From JAGPFW01 sp964535155 (GTDB lineage: Bacteria; Patescibacteriota; WWE3; UBA101185; UBA10185), in the NCBI GenBank assembly GCA_964535155.1, contig CAZHSR010000003.1:1-38274 (forward strand): 38,274 bases of DNA, in the 5' to 3' direction. The position numbers were made by a program, and so were the translations under genes. This document shows positions 1-8,427 of the stretch, one piece after another; the first letter of the stretch is position 1, and every line of letters starts with the position of its first letter. The notes beneath the pieces are model-generated. The model saw only the letters and a list, made by a program, of their open reading frames with translations. It did no database searches and was not told the DNA's origin.

Positions 1-1175
1 AATATTGTGAAAGCAGAAAACAACGCCATTGAAAGGATTAAGGCGCTCCCCCACTTTTTACCTAACTTTGCAAAAAGGGATAAATAAAAATATGTTGAAA
101 GCAAAGCTAGACCCAAAAGGGAAGGTAAAATATATCGGTCTAATTTTTTGGAAGGAAGTGTAATTTGAATAAAGTAAAAAAAGCTGAAGAGAAATGCATA
201 TAAAAAGAATTTTCTCTCTTTGGAATTATACGATTTTAAAGTAAAAAAACTTCCTAGCGTGCCTAAAAGCAAAAATGGCGAAGAACGCAGAGCTAAAACA
301 ACAAAATAATAAGAGGGACCTGGATCCATTGTAAATTTATTATAGTAAAATTGTTCATGCCCAAGATCAACTCCAATGGAAGAAACCCCTCGATAAAGCT
401 CTGACAAAGCCTTTAAGGGCATTGTCCACATTGCTGGCCAGAAAATGATAAATGTTGCCAAAAAGACTAGGAGCCATTTTGTAAGTGAAAAGAAATTTTT
501 CTGAGGGGGCTTTGGTTGGAAAAAATAATCAATAATGGTTAACAGAGCCACAAAGGGAAGCATATAAATCGCAGAAGTTTTAGTTAGGAATGCTAGGCCT
601 GCAAAAACCGCAGAAATTGCTAAACGAGAAAACTTTTTGTCTTGCAGAAAATGGTAATACCATAAAAAGGAAGCCAACATTAAGGTGGACATTAGCCCTT
701 CCAGATGGAAAACCCGTGTTAAAGCGTAATAAAAAGGCTCAAAGAATAACAAAAGGGCAAAAAATAAGCTAAATCGCTTGCCAAAATGCTCCTTTAAAAC
801 ATGAAGTGTAAAGCCTAAAGCTGTTGCTATTGTGACAACCAGGAAAAGCTTTTGAACAAAGTGAAGTTCAAAGATTGTGGAAACAGAATTATCCAAAGGT
901 GCGTGCCCTAAAAAAACCTCATAGAAGCCGTTGTAAGCTTTTACTGACCAAACTCCTACCCACATTAAAGTTACACCAGGGTGATATTTTTGAATGGTTT
1001 TCTCAAAATCCAAAGTGAAAACTCCTTGACCAAAATCATAGGTGCGTGCTTTCCATTTCCACACATCGGTATTAAAAATTTCTTGGCCTAAATAAGGCAA
1101 GCGGGTAAGAATAAAGAAAAAAATTAGCAGTAGGACCAATTGGTTCTCTCTAAAGAACTTAGCAAATTTTGGCAT
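1..1175 (-). CDS. GT-C membrane glycosyltransferase, PMT/ArnT-like (3' end cut by window edge)
   Basis: About 391 codons are visible; the frame stays open to base 1, so the C-terminus is missing. The N-terminus has one membrane helix followed by TRLPYLGQ, then a loop with KYHPGVTLMW, then many hydrophobic helices. This is the layout of GT-C enzymes that take sugar from a polyprenyl-phosphate donor on the outer face of the membrane. It is a paralogue of the gene at 2684-4321: TRLPYLGQ, YHPGVTLMW, GHEQ, and SKKLDRY against SKKIDRY all align. The start is the ATG at 1175; no clear Shine-Dalgarno site is seen, and the upstream gene ends at 1180. Family certain at the GT-C level; substrate unknown. 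Confidence 0.85.
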   Translation of the reverse strand, partial: MPKFAKFFRENQLVLLLIFFFILTRLPYLGQEIFNTDVWKWKARTYDFGQGVFTLDFEKTIQKYHPGVTLMWVGVWSVKAYNGFYEVFLGHAPLDNSVSTIFELHFVQKLFLVVTIATALGFTLHVLKEHFGKRFSLFFALLLFFEPFYYALTRVFHLEGLMSTLMLASFLWYYHFLQDKKFSRLAISAVFAGLAFLTKTSAIYMLPFVALLTIIDYFFQPKPPQKNFFSLTKWLLVFLATFIIFWPAMWTMPLKALSELYRGVSSIGVDLGHEQFYYNKFTMDPGPSYYFVVLALRSSPFLLLGTLGSFFTLKSYNSKERKFFLYAFLFSFFYFIQITLPSKKLDRYILPSLLGLALLSTYFYLSLFAKLGKKWGSALILSMALFSAFTI

Positions 1176-1179
1176 TACT

Positions 1180-2703
1180 TTACTTTTGCAAATCATCCTG
1201 AGAAGGAATTTTATAAATACAAATTGGGTCACCTCTTCTTAGAAAATTGGAAATAATAAAATCTGGGGTATTTTGAATTTTTACTTTGTCACAAAAGGAA
1301 AATAGGACAAAGGGGTACTCAAACTTGCTTGTTTTTTCTGGAAGCTTTTTTGCTAAAGGAGGCAAGGTCAAGTCAAGGTCAGAACCGTCATAATAAATTT
1401 TGTAAGTTTTTTGCTCAAGAATTGAGAGATTATCCTGATACCATTGCAAAGCCAATATCCTGGTATCCGTTCTTGCAAAAGCAATAGAATTTTTGAGGGA
1501 CATTCCAAGGGGAACAATAAAAATTAAGGTTAAAACAAATAGGTAAGCTTTTTTGGAAAGGCTTTTGGTAATTTCTGCTGCCACCCATCCGATGGAAAGA
1601 GCAATTAAAGGGTATGCCATCATATAATAATGGCTGCGGTTTTTAGAAAATCCTGAAACATAAAAAAGAAAAGCTAGAGCTGGTGGATAAAGGAGGGTTA
1701 AGGCTTGTATTTGAAAAATGGATATTTTTTTGGAAAGGATTTTGTGGATAAATAAGACCAGTCCGAAAACAAATAGGATTACAAAAACAAAACTCCAATC
1801 CGAAGGGAATTTGTCCAAAAAAGCAGAGAAAAATTGAGAAACTTGACTGGAAAAGGATCTACTACCAACATTTGTAAACTGCCAATAGGCGCCTTTGGGA
1901 CCATCGGTGCGACTAAAGGTTTTGTAGTCTAACAGGGCAAAGGGTGTGCCCAAAAGGAAACCTATTAGGGCAAAAATGGCGCTTGTGATAGGTTTGTAGC
2001 TATTTTTAATAATTTGTGGAAATGGGGGGTTTTTTCCAAGAAAGTAAACAAAAAATGCCACTGCAACTAAAAGGGCCGAAAGACCTCCATTATATTTTGT
2101 AGAAGCTGCCAAACCAACAAAAAATCCAGCTTTTATAAAGTTTTTTAAGGAAAAATCGGTTAAGATGCAGGCCGAAAAATATAAAACCCAGGCTACTAGA
2201 AAGGTCATTGGCGCATCTGTAAGGCTGTAGTGAGAATGATGCACACTAAAAGGGAGAAGTGTCATTGATAATGCACCTAATAGTGCAATGCGTTCATTAA
2301 AAAGTTTCTTACCTGCTAAATACACGGGCAAAGCAGTTAAAGCGCCAAGTGTGGCAGTAAAAATTCGAGTGATTAAATAAAAAACTAGGGTATCGTCCCA
2401 AATTATGGGGAAAATGGCGGAGGCAAAGGATTTTAAACTTATGATTTCTAAGCCCTCTCTAAAGGCTGCAAAGCTCATATATACAAAGTAGTTTAGATAA
2501 ATATATAAATGGGGCCAGTCAAAATGCTTTGGATTAGGGAAAAATCTAACACCTAAGGCGGATCTTACGATTGTAGGCTCATCTGGGTGGAAGATATAGG
2601 GAAATCCATGTGTGATACCAAAGAGGCGGAGAAAAAGGGCTAGAAAGATTATGCTAACTATTAACTTGTTCTGCTTAAGATAGCTAAAGGCGATTTTTAA
2701 CAT
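1180..2703 (-). CDS. GT-C membrane glycosyltransferase, PMT_2/GT83-like
   Basis: 507 residues with an N-terminal helix followed by a lumenal HPDEP motif near residue 40. An acidic residue in this first loop is the usual catalytic base of GT-C enzymes. About ten further hydrophobic segments and a short soluble C-terminal tail follow. SRSHYYMMAYPL resembles the conserved external loop of the PMT_2 family. GGAG sits about six bases before the ATG, and the start overlaps the end of the upstream GT-C gene by 20 bp, so translation is probably coupled. The acceptor (lipid, glycan or protein) cannot be read from sequence. Confidence 0.85.
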   Translation of the reverse strand: MLKIAFSYLKQNKLIVSIIFLALFLRLFGITHGFPYIFHPDEPTIVRSALGVRFFPNPKHFDWPHLYIYLNYFVYMSFAAFREGLEIISLKSFASAIFPIIWDDTLVFYLITRIFTATLGALTALPVYLAGKKLFNERIALLGALSMTLLPFSVHHSHYSLTDAPMTFLVAWVLYFSACILTDFSLKNFIKAGFFVGLAASTKYNGGLSALLVAVAFFVYFLGKNPPFPQIIKNSYKPITSAIFALIGFLLGTPFALLDYKTFSRTDGPKGAYWQFTNVGSRSFSSQVSQFFSAFLDKFPSDWSFVFVILFVFGLVLFIHKILSKKISIFQIQALTLLYPPALAFLFYVSGFSKNRSHYYMMAYPLIALSIGWVAAEITKSLSKKAYLFVLTLIFIVPLGMSLKNSIAFARTDTRILALQWYQDNLSILEQKTYKIYYDGSDLDLTLPPLAKKLPEKTSKFEYPFVLFSFCDKVKIQNTPDFIISNFLRRGDPICIYKIPSQDDLQK

Positions 2704-4321
2704 ATACTCTCCAATAATTTAATCCGTTTATTTTCATTGTAAAATCGAGGTCAAACTGGTCATTGAGTTCATCAGGCACTTTTTCATTTGGACCTAATAC
2801 AACAATATCATAATTGGAAGGTCCAAATTCGCGGATGTCAAAAATGTGAGAGGATTTGTAGATTCTTGACATGGGCTTTGTGTCATAAAAGCCTAATTTG
2901 GGGGATTCTGTGGATTCCTCATAGGTTCCATATTTGGAAAGAATTTGGTTTTTTAGGTTGGGAATTCCTATACCGAAAGGCTTTTGAGCCACAATATAAT
3001 GGGCATTTTCTGGGGAGCCAACAAGGGGGGTAAAATATGTAAATTGATAAGGATGAAATGCAAAATTTAAAGATAATAGAGCCATAGTAGAGAGAATTAA
3101 AAAGGGTTTTTGGTATTTTTGAGGAATTGTTTTTTCATAACCAATGAAGCTAAAAAGACAAAGGAGGGGAAAAATGGGGATTAAGTAACGATCTATTTTT
3201 TTGGAAGATATTGTCATAGTTGCCATGTAACCTAAGTAGAAAATGGTAAGGATTATCCTTAAGGCCATGGGGTTTTTGCCTTTGATGGGGAGCAAAGAAT
3301 TAAATCTGCTAAGGATTATCCTTGGGAGATCTCGGCTTTTTTCAGCAGTTAGGGCAAAAACCCCCAAGTGCCTAAGGATAATCCTTGTAAAAAGTAGAAG
3401 CCCTATAAATAAAATCGGGGAAGTTTTTAGAAAAATTAAAACAGGATAAAAAGTTAAACCCGGATCAATGGTCTCTTGGCCAAAGTAAATTTGCTCATGC
3501 CCCTTGCGAATCCCAATTCTTTCAGCCTCAGTAAAAATTTTTGTTATTGTATCAATAGGAGCCACCCATGTTGCAGGAAAGAAAACAAAAACCGCCAGAA
3601 AAAACCCCATCAGGAAAAAGAAAATTTGGCGCAAAAGTTCCTTCGGTTGGTTAAAGTAACAAAAAACTAAAAAGGCCAATATAAAGGGCAAACCTCCAAT
3701 TGAGATACTTTTAGTCAAAAATGAAAATGCCAAGAAAACGCCAGAAGCAAAAACATACCACCTTGAAAATTTTTCATTAGGAAAAGCCGAAATATAAGCC
3801 AAAACCAGCGAAATCAGCAAAAAAAGGCTCAACAGAACATCCATGTGAAGCAAGCGAGAATTCCCAATAAAAAAAGGCTCCAAACTAAAAAACCCAACCA
3901 ACAAAACAGCCTTTTTTAAATCAAAGAGCTTCTTAAAGAGCCAAATCAAACCAAGAGAAAGCATCAACTGCGCAAAAACAACAGCATATTTTGCAACCGT
4001 ATGCATCAATATAAAATTTTCTTGATTATAAACCCGCAAAGAAGGCTCAATTTGTCGCACAATCTCTATAGCTACGCCCATGATCCACATTAAAGTCACT
4101 CCAGGATGATAATACTGATAAGTCCTTTCCCATTGATGAGCCTTTAAACCGTCAATAAACTGCTCCGATCTATAATGCCAATTTACTGCATCAGGATTTA
4201 TTGAATCTTGTCCTAAATAGGGAAGGCGCGTTAACAGAAAAAGTGCAACAAAAAGTGCAACCAAAAACCAAGAAGAGTTTATTAAACGATTAAAAAGACT
4301 AGTCGCTTTTTCCAAGAGCAT
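2684..4321 (-). CDS. GT-C membrane glycosyltransferase carrying an in-frame palindrome-repeat insertion
   Basis: 545 residues from the ATG at 4321. That start is chosen because GGAGGGG lies just upstream; a longer frame to 4381 would run further into the preceding gene. The protein is a tandem paralogue of the gene at 1-1175, sharing TRLPYLGQD, YYHPGVTLMW, GHEQIYFG and SKKIDRY. Between the SPILFIG helix and SKKIDRY it has about 65 residues where the paralogue has about 36. The extra stretch contains RIIL three times, each encoded by the 13-bp palindrome described under the repeat entries. The start overlaps the upstream UPF0104-type gene by 23 bp. Polyprenyl-linked sugar transfer is inferred from family. 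Confidence 0.85.
   Translation of the reverse strand: MLLEKATSLFNRLINSSWFLVALFVALFLLTRLPYLGQDSINPDAVNWHYRSEQFIDGLKAHQWERTYQYYHPGVTLMWIMGVAIEIVRQIEPSLRVYNQENFILMHTVAKYAVVFAQLMLSLGLIWLFKKLFDLKKAVLLVGFFSLEPFFIGNSRLLHMDVLLSLFLLISLVLAYISAFPNEKFSRWYVFASGVFLAFSFLTKSISIGGLPFILAFLVFCYFNQPKELLRQIFFFLMGFFLAVFVFFPATWVAPIDTITKIFTEAERIGIRKGHEQIYFGQETIDPGLTFYPVLIFLKTSPILFIGLLLFTRIILRHLGVFALTAEKSRDLPRIILSRFNSLLPIKGKNPMALRIILTIFYLGYMATMTISSKKIDRYLIPIFPLLCLFSFIGYEKTIPQKYQKPFLILSTMALLSLNFAFHPYQFTYFTPLVGSPENAHYIVAQKPFGIGIPNLKNQILSKYGTYEESTESPKLGFYDTKPMSRIYKSSHIFDIREFGPSNYDIVVLGPNEKVPDELNDQFDLDFTMKINGLNYWRVYVKNRL
3248..3386. repeat. Palindrome array 1: three 13-mers at 63-bp pitch
   Basis: AAGGATTATCCTT starts at 3248 and 3311, and AAGGATAATCCTT at 3374. 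Start-to-start distances are 63 and 63, with 50 bp of unrelated sequence between copies. The array lies inside the GT-C frame at 2684-4321. The 63-bp pitch is 21 codons, so every copy reads as RIIL in the same frame. Confidence 0.85.
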
Positions 4322-5282
4322 AAAGTACCCCTCCGATGAGGCTAACCAATAATCTGGAAAAGTGATACAAAATGGAGGCACTTAAAGCCATGGAAGCTGA
4401 AACTCCGACCATGCCAAGAAAGCTCATATATAAGGCATCTTGCACGCCAAATCCGTTGAGGGAAGGGATAAAAAATCCTGCAAAAGTTATGACTGGTAAA
4501 ACGAAGAGGGCAAATGTAAAGGGCACTTCTAGACCAAGGGCTAAGAAAACAAAGTATTGGGGCAAAATGGAAACGGCTTGAATTAGGAAAGAGGTCAGAA
4601 AAGCAATGAATAAAGCTTTTTTTGCGTCTTTATAAACTAGGAGGGAGTCACGAATTTTTCTGAAGAAACCAATTCTTTTTGCGAGTAAATTTAAAGACAA
4701 GAATCCAATTATTGCGGCAATCCAAAATCCTGAGAAAAGGGAAAATTTAAATAAAAAGACCCATAAAGAGTTGGCCTGAATTTCTGGGGGCAAAATTCCT
4801 ACCCAAAAGTCCATTGTTCTAATTAAACCAAAGTAGGAAATAAGAACTAGAGAAGCCATTCCTGTAAAACGCTCCATAAAAGTTGAGGAAAATCCAACTG
4901 CGTTATTTTTTATCTTGCGACCAAGCTGGTACATTTTGTAAACATCTCCACCAACACTTGTAGGCATAAAATTGTTGAAAAAAGATCCAATAAAGTAGAG
5001 ATTAATTAAGTATTTTGTGGAAACTTCTTCGGCATCTTCGGAAAGTAAAAGCATTTTCCAGCGTACGCCACCTATAAAATAATGAATGATGATAAAAATT
5101 GGGACGAAAATGGCGTATCTATAATCTAAAAGGCGAATATTTTCTATGAGTTCTGCGGTGTCAACACGAGTGAAAATTATTAATAACAAAATGGCGCTGG
5201 TGCCTAGTTTTAGGGCCATCTTTTTCCAAGATTTGTTCTTGGTTGTAGTAGTAGTCTCTAGTGTTTTTTCCTGCTCATTCAT
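4299..5282 (-). CDS. UPF0104/AglD-like membrane protein (LPG synthase TM family)
   Basis: 327 residues with about eight membrane helices. The motifs SFFNNFMPTSVGGDVYK and FIPSLNGFGVQDALY are typical of the PF03706 family, which includes the MprF N-terminal domain and AglD-type proteins found beside polyprenyl-phosphate sugar enzymes. A flippase or lipid-glycosylation role fits the GT-C genes that follow. The ATG at 5282 is chosen over an in-frame GTG at 5300, because TATAAT at 5292-5297 on the minus strand ends nine bases before it and the GTG lies inside that promoter. The gene overlaps the next GT-C gene by 23 bp. Confidence 0.8.
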   Translation of the reverse strand: MNEQEKTLETTTTTKNKSWKKMALKLGTSAILLLIIFTRVDTAELIENIRLLDYRYAIFVPIFIIIHYFIGGVRWKMLLLSEDAEEVSTKYLINLYFIGSFFNNFMPTSVGGDVYKMYQLGRKIKNNAVGFSSTFMERFTGMASLVLISYFGLIRTMDFWVGILPPEIQANSLWVFLFKFSLFSGFWIAAIIGFLSLNLLAKRIGFFRKIRDSLLVYKDAKKALFIAFLTSFLIQAVSILPQYFVFLALGLEVPFTFALFVLPVITFAGFFIPSLNGFGVQDALYMSFLGMVGVSASMALSASILYHFSRLLVSLIGGVLYALGKSD

Positions 5283-5291
5283 AACAAAAGA

Positions 5292-5297
5292 ATTATA
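5292..5297 (-). promoter_or_regulatory. -10 element TATAAT, 9 nt before the ATG at 5282
   Basis: A perfect -10 hexamer; its TAA is the stop codon of the upstream methyltransferase gene. It predicts an mRNA with little or no leader. Confidence 0.55.
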
Positions 5298-6072
5298 CAC
5301 TAGTAATAAAGTATCTGTTGTACTCGTCCCCTTTTGTGTTAGTGGTGTAGGATTTTAGGATTTCTAGGTGGGCGTCTTGGCAAAGCTTTGTGGCTTCTTC
5401 GGTGGAGATGTAGTGACAATAGCGAATTGCTTCGACGCCTTTTGACCAGGTTAGTAAGTAATCGTGTTCTTCTAATTCTTTTAATTCGGAAAGGTTGATA
5501 TTTTGGCTTTCCCAAGGAGCAACATTTTTGGGAAAATTTGGGGCTTTTACAAATTCCCATGTGGAGAAGACTATTTTTCCTTGAGGGGCTAACAAGGCTT
5601 TAAGGATTTTTAACAGTTCTAATCTCTTTTCATACGAAGGGATGTGATGCAGGACTCCAAAAAGGGCTATAAGGTTAAATTTTTCCTTTGTGAAAGGTTC
5701 TTGCTCGAAGGGGTTTTTTGGATCTGAGCTTAAAATATCAATGGATTTGAAATCGGAATTGGGAAGGTTTTTTTGAGCTTTTTGGAGTAGAAAATCATCA
5801 AAGTCTATGCCAAAGTAATTGGCTTGATTAAAATTAGGAATTTTTTCCTTTAAGAAGAGCCCAAATCTTCCGTTTCCGCAGCCGACATCTAAAACTTTGG
5901 GGGTTTCTTTTAGAGCCTCGTTTGAGATTCCCTCTGAAGCTGTGTCTAGAAAAGGCAAGACGCCGTTCCACCCTTCCCAATAGTATTCTCTAGTGGAATC
6001 AAAGTGAGGTGCAACTCTGGAATAAAATTCTTTATTTATATCGTTAAGGGATTTAATAAGACTTGCATTCAT
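5293..6072 (-). CDS. Trm9/ALKBH8-like SAM-dependent tRNA methyltransferase (putative)
   Basis: 259 residues, a class I methyltransferase. SAM motif I VLDVGCGNGRF is at about residues 60-70; GVLHHIP follows motif II, and GKIVFSTWEF resembles motif VI of the Trm9 group. The N-terminal FYSRVAPHFDSTREYYW matches the Trm9/ALKBH8 pattern of a tyrosine-rich stretch before a HF-STR-W box. The C-terminal RYCHY...LEILKSY and NRYF resemble the RYYH...GY-RDNW end of Trm9. Trm9 methyl-esterifies the carboxymethyl group that Elp3 places on wobble uridine, and an elp3 gene lies divergently 184 bp away. Function is inferred from resemblance plus context; a generic small-molecule methyltransferase remains possible. 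Confidence 0.65.
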   Translation of the reverse strand: MNASLIKSLNDINKEFYSRVAPHFDSTREYYWEGWNGVLPFLDTASEGISNEALKETPKVLDVGCGNGRFGLFLKEKIPNFNQANYFGIDFDDFLLQKAQKNLPNSDFKSIDILSSDPKNPFEQEPFTKEKFNLIALFGVLHHIPSYEKRLELLKILKALLAPQGKIVFSTWEFVKAPNFPKNVAPWESQNINLSELKELEEHDYLLTWSKGVEAIRYCHYISTEEATKLCQDAHLEILKSYTTNTKGDEYNRYFITSV

Positions 6073-6078
6073 AGTGTC

Positions 6079-6084
6079 AGTATA
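6079..6084 (-). promoter_or_regulatory. -10 element TATACT, 6 nt before the ATG at 6072
   Basis: The spacing is what a leaderless start gives. A 13-bp palindrome (6097-6109) lies immediately upstream, where the -35 region would be. Confidence 0.55.
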
Positions 6085-6096
6085 ACCTATATTCTG

Positions 6097-6239
6097 AAGG
6101 ATAATCCTTGGAGAAATCTGGAGTTCAGCTTGTCATTAAAACTAAAACGCATAGTTGCCCAAAGGATTATCCTTAACGAAACTCAAGGTTTATCCTGTAA
6201 ATAAAGCTCAAAGTCCCATTTTGTTAAAGGATTATCCTT
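6097..6239. repeat. Palindrome array 2: three 13-mers at 65-bp pitch in the methyltransferase-elp3 intergenic region
   Basis: Copies start at 6097 (AAGGATAATCCTT), 6162 and 6227 (AAGGATTATCCTT). Start-to-start distances are 65 and 65, with 52 bp of unrelated sequence between copies. A degenerate copy (AAGGTTTATCCTG) begins at 6185. The outer two copies flank the predicted -10 elements of both divergent genes. Confidence 0.85.
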
Positions 6240-6241
6240 GG

Positions 6242-6247
6242 TATAAT
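6242..6247 (+). promoter_or_regulatory. Extended -10 TGGTATAAT of elp3
   Basis: TATAAT preceded by TGG, two bases after palindrome 6227-6239 and nine bases before the ATG at 6257. Confidence 0.6.
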
Positions 6248-6256
6248 AGACAAAGT

Positions 6257-7942
6257 ATGTATAAAACTGAAAAATATGCTTTTGACCCTTCTAAATACGA
6301 AGAGGAACTAATTGAAATCTTCAAAGCAGTCGACCAAATAAAAACCCCCGAATGGAATGGGGCTGTATTTAGATCCATTCAAGCAAAATATCCTAAAGAT
6401 AAAAGTAAAATGTTTAGTAAAAATGACTTAATAAAAGGCTATAGATACATCTTATCCAAAGGAAAAATCAAAGGAGGAATCGCTGGTAAAGCTACTGAGT
6501 CAAAAGACCTAATCCAAAAAATCCGTATGAAACCCATTAGAACCCTTTCTGGCGTGACACCAGTTACAGTCCTAACAAAGCCATGGGCGTGTCCGGGTAA
6601 ATGCATTTATTGCCCAAATGAGCCAAACATGCCAAAAAGCTATATTCAAAGCGAACCAGGGGCACAAAGAGCTGCTTTTTTGGACTTTGATCCATATATG
6701 CAGACAGCAAAAAGAATCCAGTCACTACAGCATATTGGGCATAACACAGAAAAGGTTGAGTTAATAGTCTTGGGAGGATCTTGGTCGGTATATCCAGAAA
6801 ATTACAAAAGATGGTTTATAAAACGGTGTTTTGAGGCAATGAATAATCCAGATGAGGAAAGTCCAAATTTAGAAGAAGCGGAAACTTCTTGGGAAGATCT
6901 AGCAAAACAACAAAAAATAAATGAGACAGCAGAACATAAATGCGTGGGACTTTCTTTGGAAACGCGCCCAGATTTAATTACAGAACAAGAGGTCGTTAAA
7001 CTTAGAAGATATGGGGCAACCAAAATTCAAATTGGGATACAAAGCTTAGACGATGAGATTTTGGCAAAAAATTTACGAGGGCACACTGCTTCTACAACAA
7101 AAAAAGCCTTTGAACTTTTGAGACTCTCCGGATTTAAAATTCATGCCCATTGGATGGTAAATTTATTCGGTGCTACTCCAGAAGGCGAAATTGAGGATTT
7201 TAAAAAGCTTTGGTCATCCGATTATTGCCCAGATGAGCTAAAAATTTACCCAACTTCGGTTATTGCAAACACAAAATTAGAGGAATTGTATAAATCTGGG
7301 GAGTATGTCCCCTACTCTACTGAAAAGCTCGTGGAGATTGTGGCAAAGCTAAAAACTATGGTTCCACCTTTTTGCAGGATAACAAGAGTAATTCGCGACA
7401 TCCCTTCACAAGAGATTGTAGCCGGAAGTAAAGTTTCTAATTTGAGGCAAGATGTTAAAAGGTATCTGGAAGAAATTGGCGAAGAGTGTGAATGCATTAG
7501 GTGCCGAGAAATTAGGCAAAATGAAGTGGAAGAAAGCGATTTGATTTTAAAAGTGGACGAATATAAAACTTCGGTTTCTAATGAGTATTTTTTATCTTTT
7601 GTAACGGAAGAAAATAAAATTGCGGGATTCTTGAGGCTTTCTGTGCCATTTGCTGAAAAAAGAGAAGGGCATTTTATTGAGGAGTTAAAAGATTCAGCAA
7701 TAATTAGAGAAGTGCATGTTTATGGGAGCGTTGTTGGTATAGGGAAAGAAGAGGAAGGGAAGGCACAACATTTTGGATTGGGAAAAAAGCTGATTGAAAA
7801 GGCGGAAGAAATTACAAGGGAAAATGGGATAGAAAATCTGGCTGTTATTTCAGCTATTGGAACAAGAGAATATTACAGGAAGAGGGGTTTTGATATAGGG
7901 GATGGGGATTTGTACATGCACAAACAGAAGCTCAACGACTAG
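6257..7942 (+). CDS. elp3: Elp3-family tRNA uridine(34) acetyltransferase (radical SAM plus GNAT)
   Basis: 561 residues. The radical SAM cluster cysteines C112, C116 and C119 lie in ACPGKCIYCPNEP. The stretches after them, IVLGGSWSVYPENY, GLSLETRPDLI and GATKIQIGIQS, are hallmarks of Elp3. The C-terminal ~120 residues form the acetyltransferase fold, with QHFGLGKKLIEKAE binding acetyl-CoA and VISAIGTREYYRKRGF at the active site. Elp3 uses acetyl-CoA and SAM to build the carboxymethyl group at C5 of wobble uridine in tRNA. The in-frame extension to 6155 is rejected because it reads through palindromes and the promoter. No other Elongator subunit is present, as in other prokaryotic Elp3 proteins. 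Confidence 0.93.
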   Translation: MYKTEKYAFDPSKYEEELIEIFKAVDQIKTPEWNGAVFRSIQAKYPKDKSKMFSKNDLIKGYRYILSKGKIKGGIAGKATESKDLIQKIRMKPIRTLSGVTPVTVLTKPWACPGKCIYCPNEPNMPKSYIQSEPGAQRAAFLDFDPYMQTAKRIQSLQHIGHNTEKVELIVLGGSWSVYPENYKRWFIKRCFEAMNNPDEESPNLEEAETSWEDLAKQQKINETAEHKCVGLSLETRPDLITEQEVVKLRRYGATKIQIGIQSLDDEILAKNLRGHTASTTKKAFELLRLSGFKIHAHWMVNLFGATPEGEIEDFKKLWSSDYCPDELKIYPTSVIANTKLEELYKSGEYVPYSTEKLVEIVAKLKTMVPPFCRITRVIRDIPSQEIVAGSKVSNLRQDVKRYLEEIGEECECIRCREIRQNEVEESDLILKVDEYKTSVSNEYFLSFVTEENKIAGFLRLSVPFAEKREGHFIEELKDSAIIREVHVYGSVVGIGKEEEGKAQHFGLGKKLIEKAEEITRENGIENLAVISAIGTREYYRKRGFDIGDGDLYMHKQKLND

Positions 7943-7943
7943 A

Positions 7944-8342
7944 CTAAAGAAACGAATCCAAAGAGCGATCATCAGTAACATTGGTTGTAGGTAGAGCTGC
8001 TCCCGCATCAGATATAAATTCTCGAGCTACTTCTTCTGGAACACCTTTCTGCTCACAATCGAGAATGTATCTAGCTAGGTCGTAACCATACCTTTGTACT
8101 TCTCCTAGTGAATCAGGTTCAATAGTATCTCCGCTCTTGAGAGCATCCAAATACACTCGGTACCCCTCCGTATGCATGGGCTTAACCTGAGAATCAGCCT
8201 CCGAAGAATGTATAAATTGTACACTCTGTTCCTCAAGCGCCCTAAAGGCTAAATATCTCCTAGCCAAATCATACCCACCAGAGGATAGGCTTTCATCATT
8301 AACTAATCTTCCATAAAGTTCTGCTTTTGACTTTTCATCCAT
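7944..8342 (-). CDS. Hypothetical acidic protein with an internal duplication
   Basis: 132 residues, not recognised. There are no signal peptide, membrane helices or cysteine motif; the single cysteine is in LDCEQ. A motif recurs: ESLSSGGYDLARRYL near residue 20 and DSLGEVQRYGYDLARYIL near residue 80, suggesting two copies of a small helical unit. The start is supported by TAGGAG six bases upstream, so unlike many neighbours this gene has an ordinary ribosome binding site. It is convergent with elp3 with one base between them, and is probably a single-gene unit. Confidence 0.7.
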   Translation of the reverse strand: MDEKSKAELYGRLVNDESLSSGGYDLARRYLAFRALEEQSVQFIHSSEADSQVKPMHTEGYRVYLDALKSGDTIEPDSLGEVQRYGYDLARYILDCEQKGVPEEVAREFISDAGAALPTTNVTDDRSLDSFL

Positions 8343-8427
8343 ACATTACTCCTATAAAACATATAATGAAGTAGATATATTGTAACCTAAGCAAGAAGAA
8401 AAACAACCTAATGTGTAATCTGGGTTC

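Noticed and set aside
6155..6256. N-terminal extension of Elp3 by 34 residues
   Set aside because: The added stretch is translated palindrome and promoter sequence; MYKTEKYAFDP at 6257 has a fitting -10.
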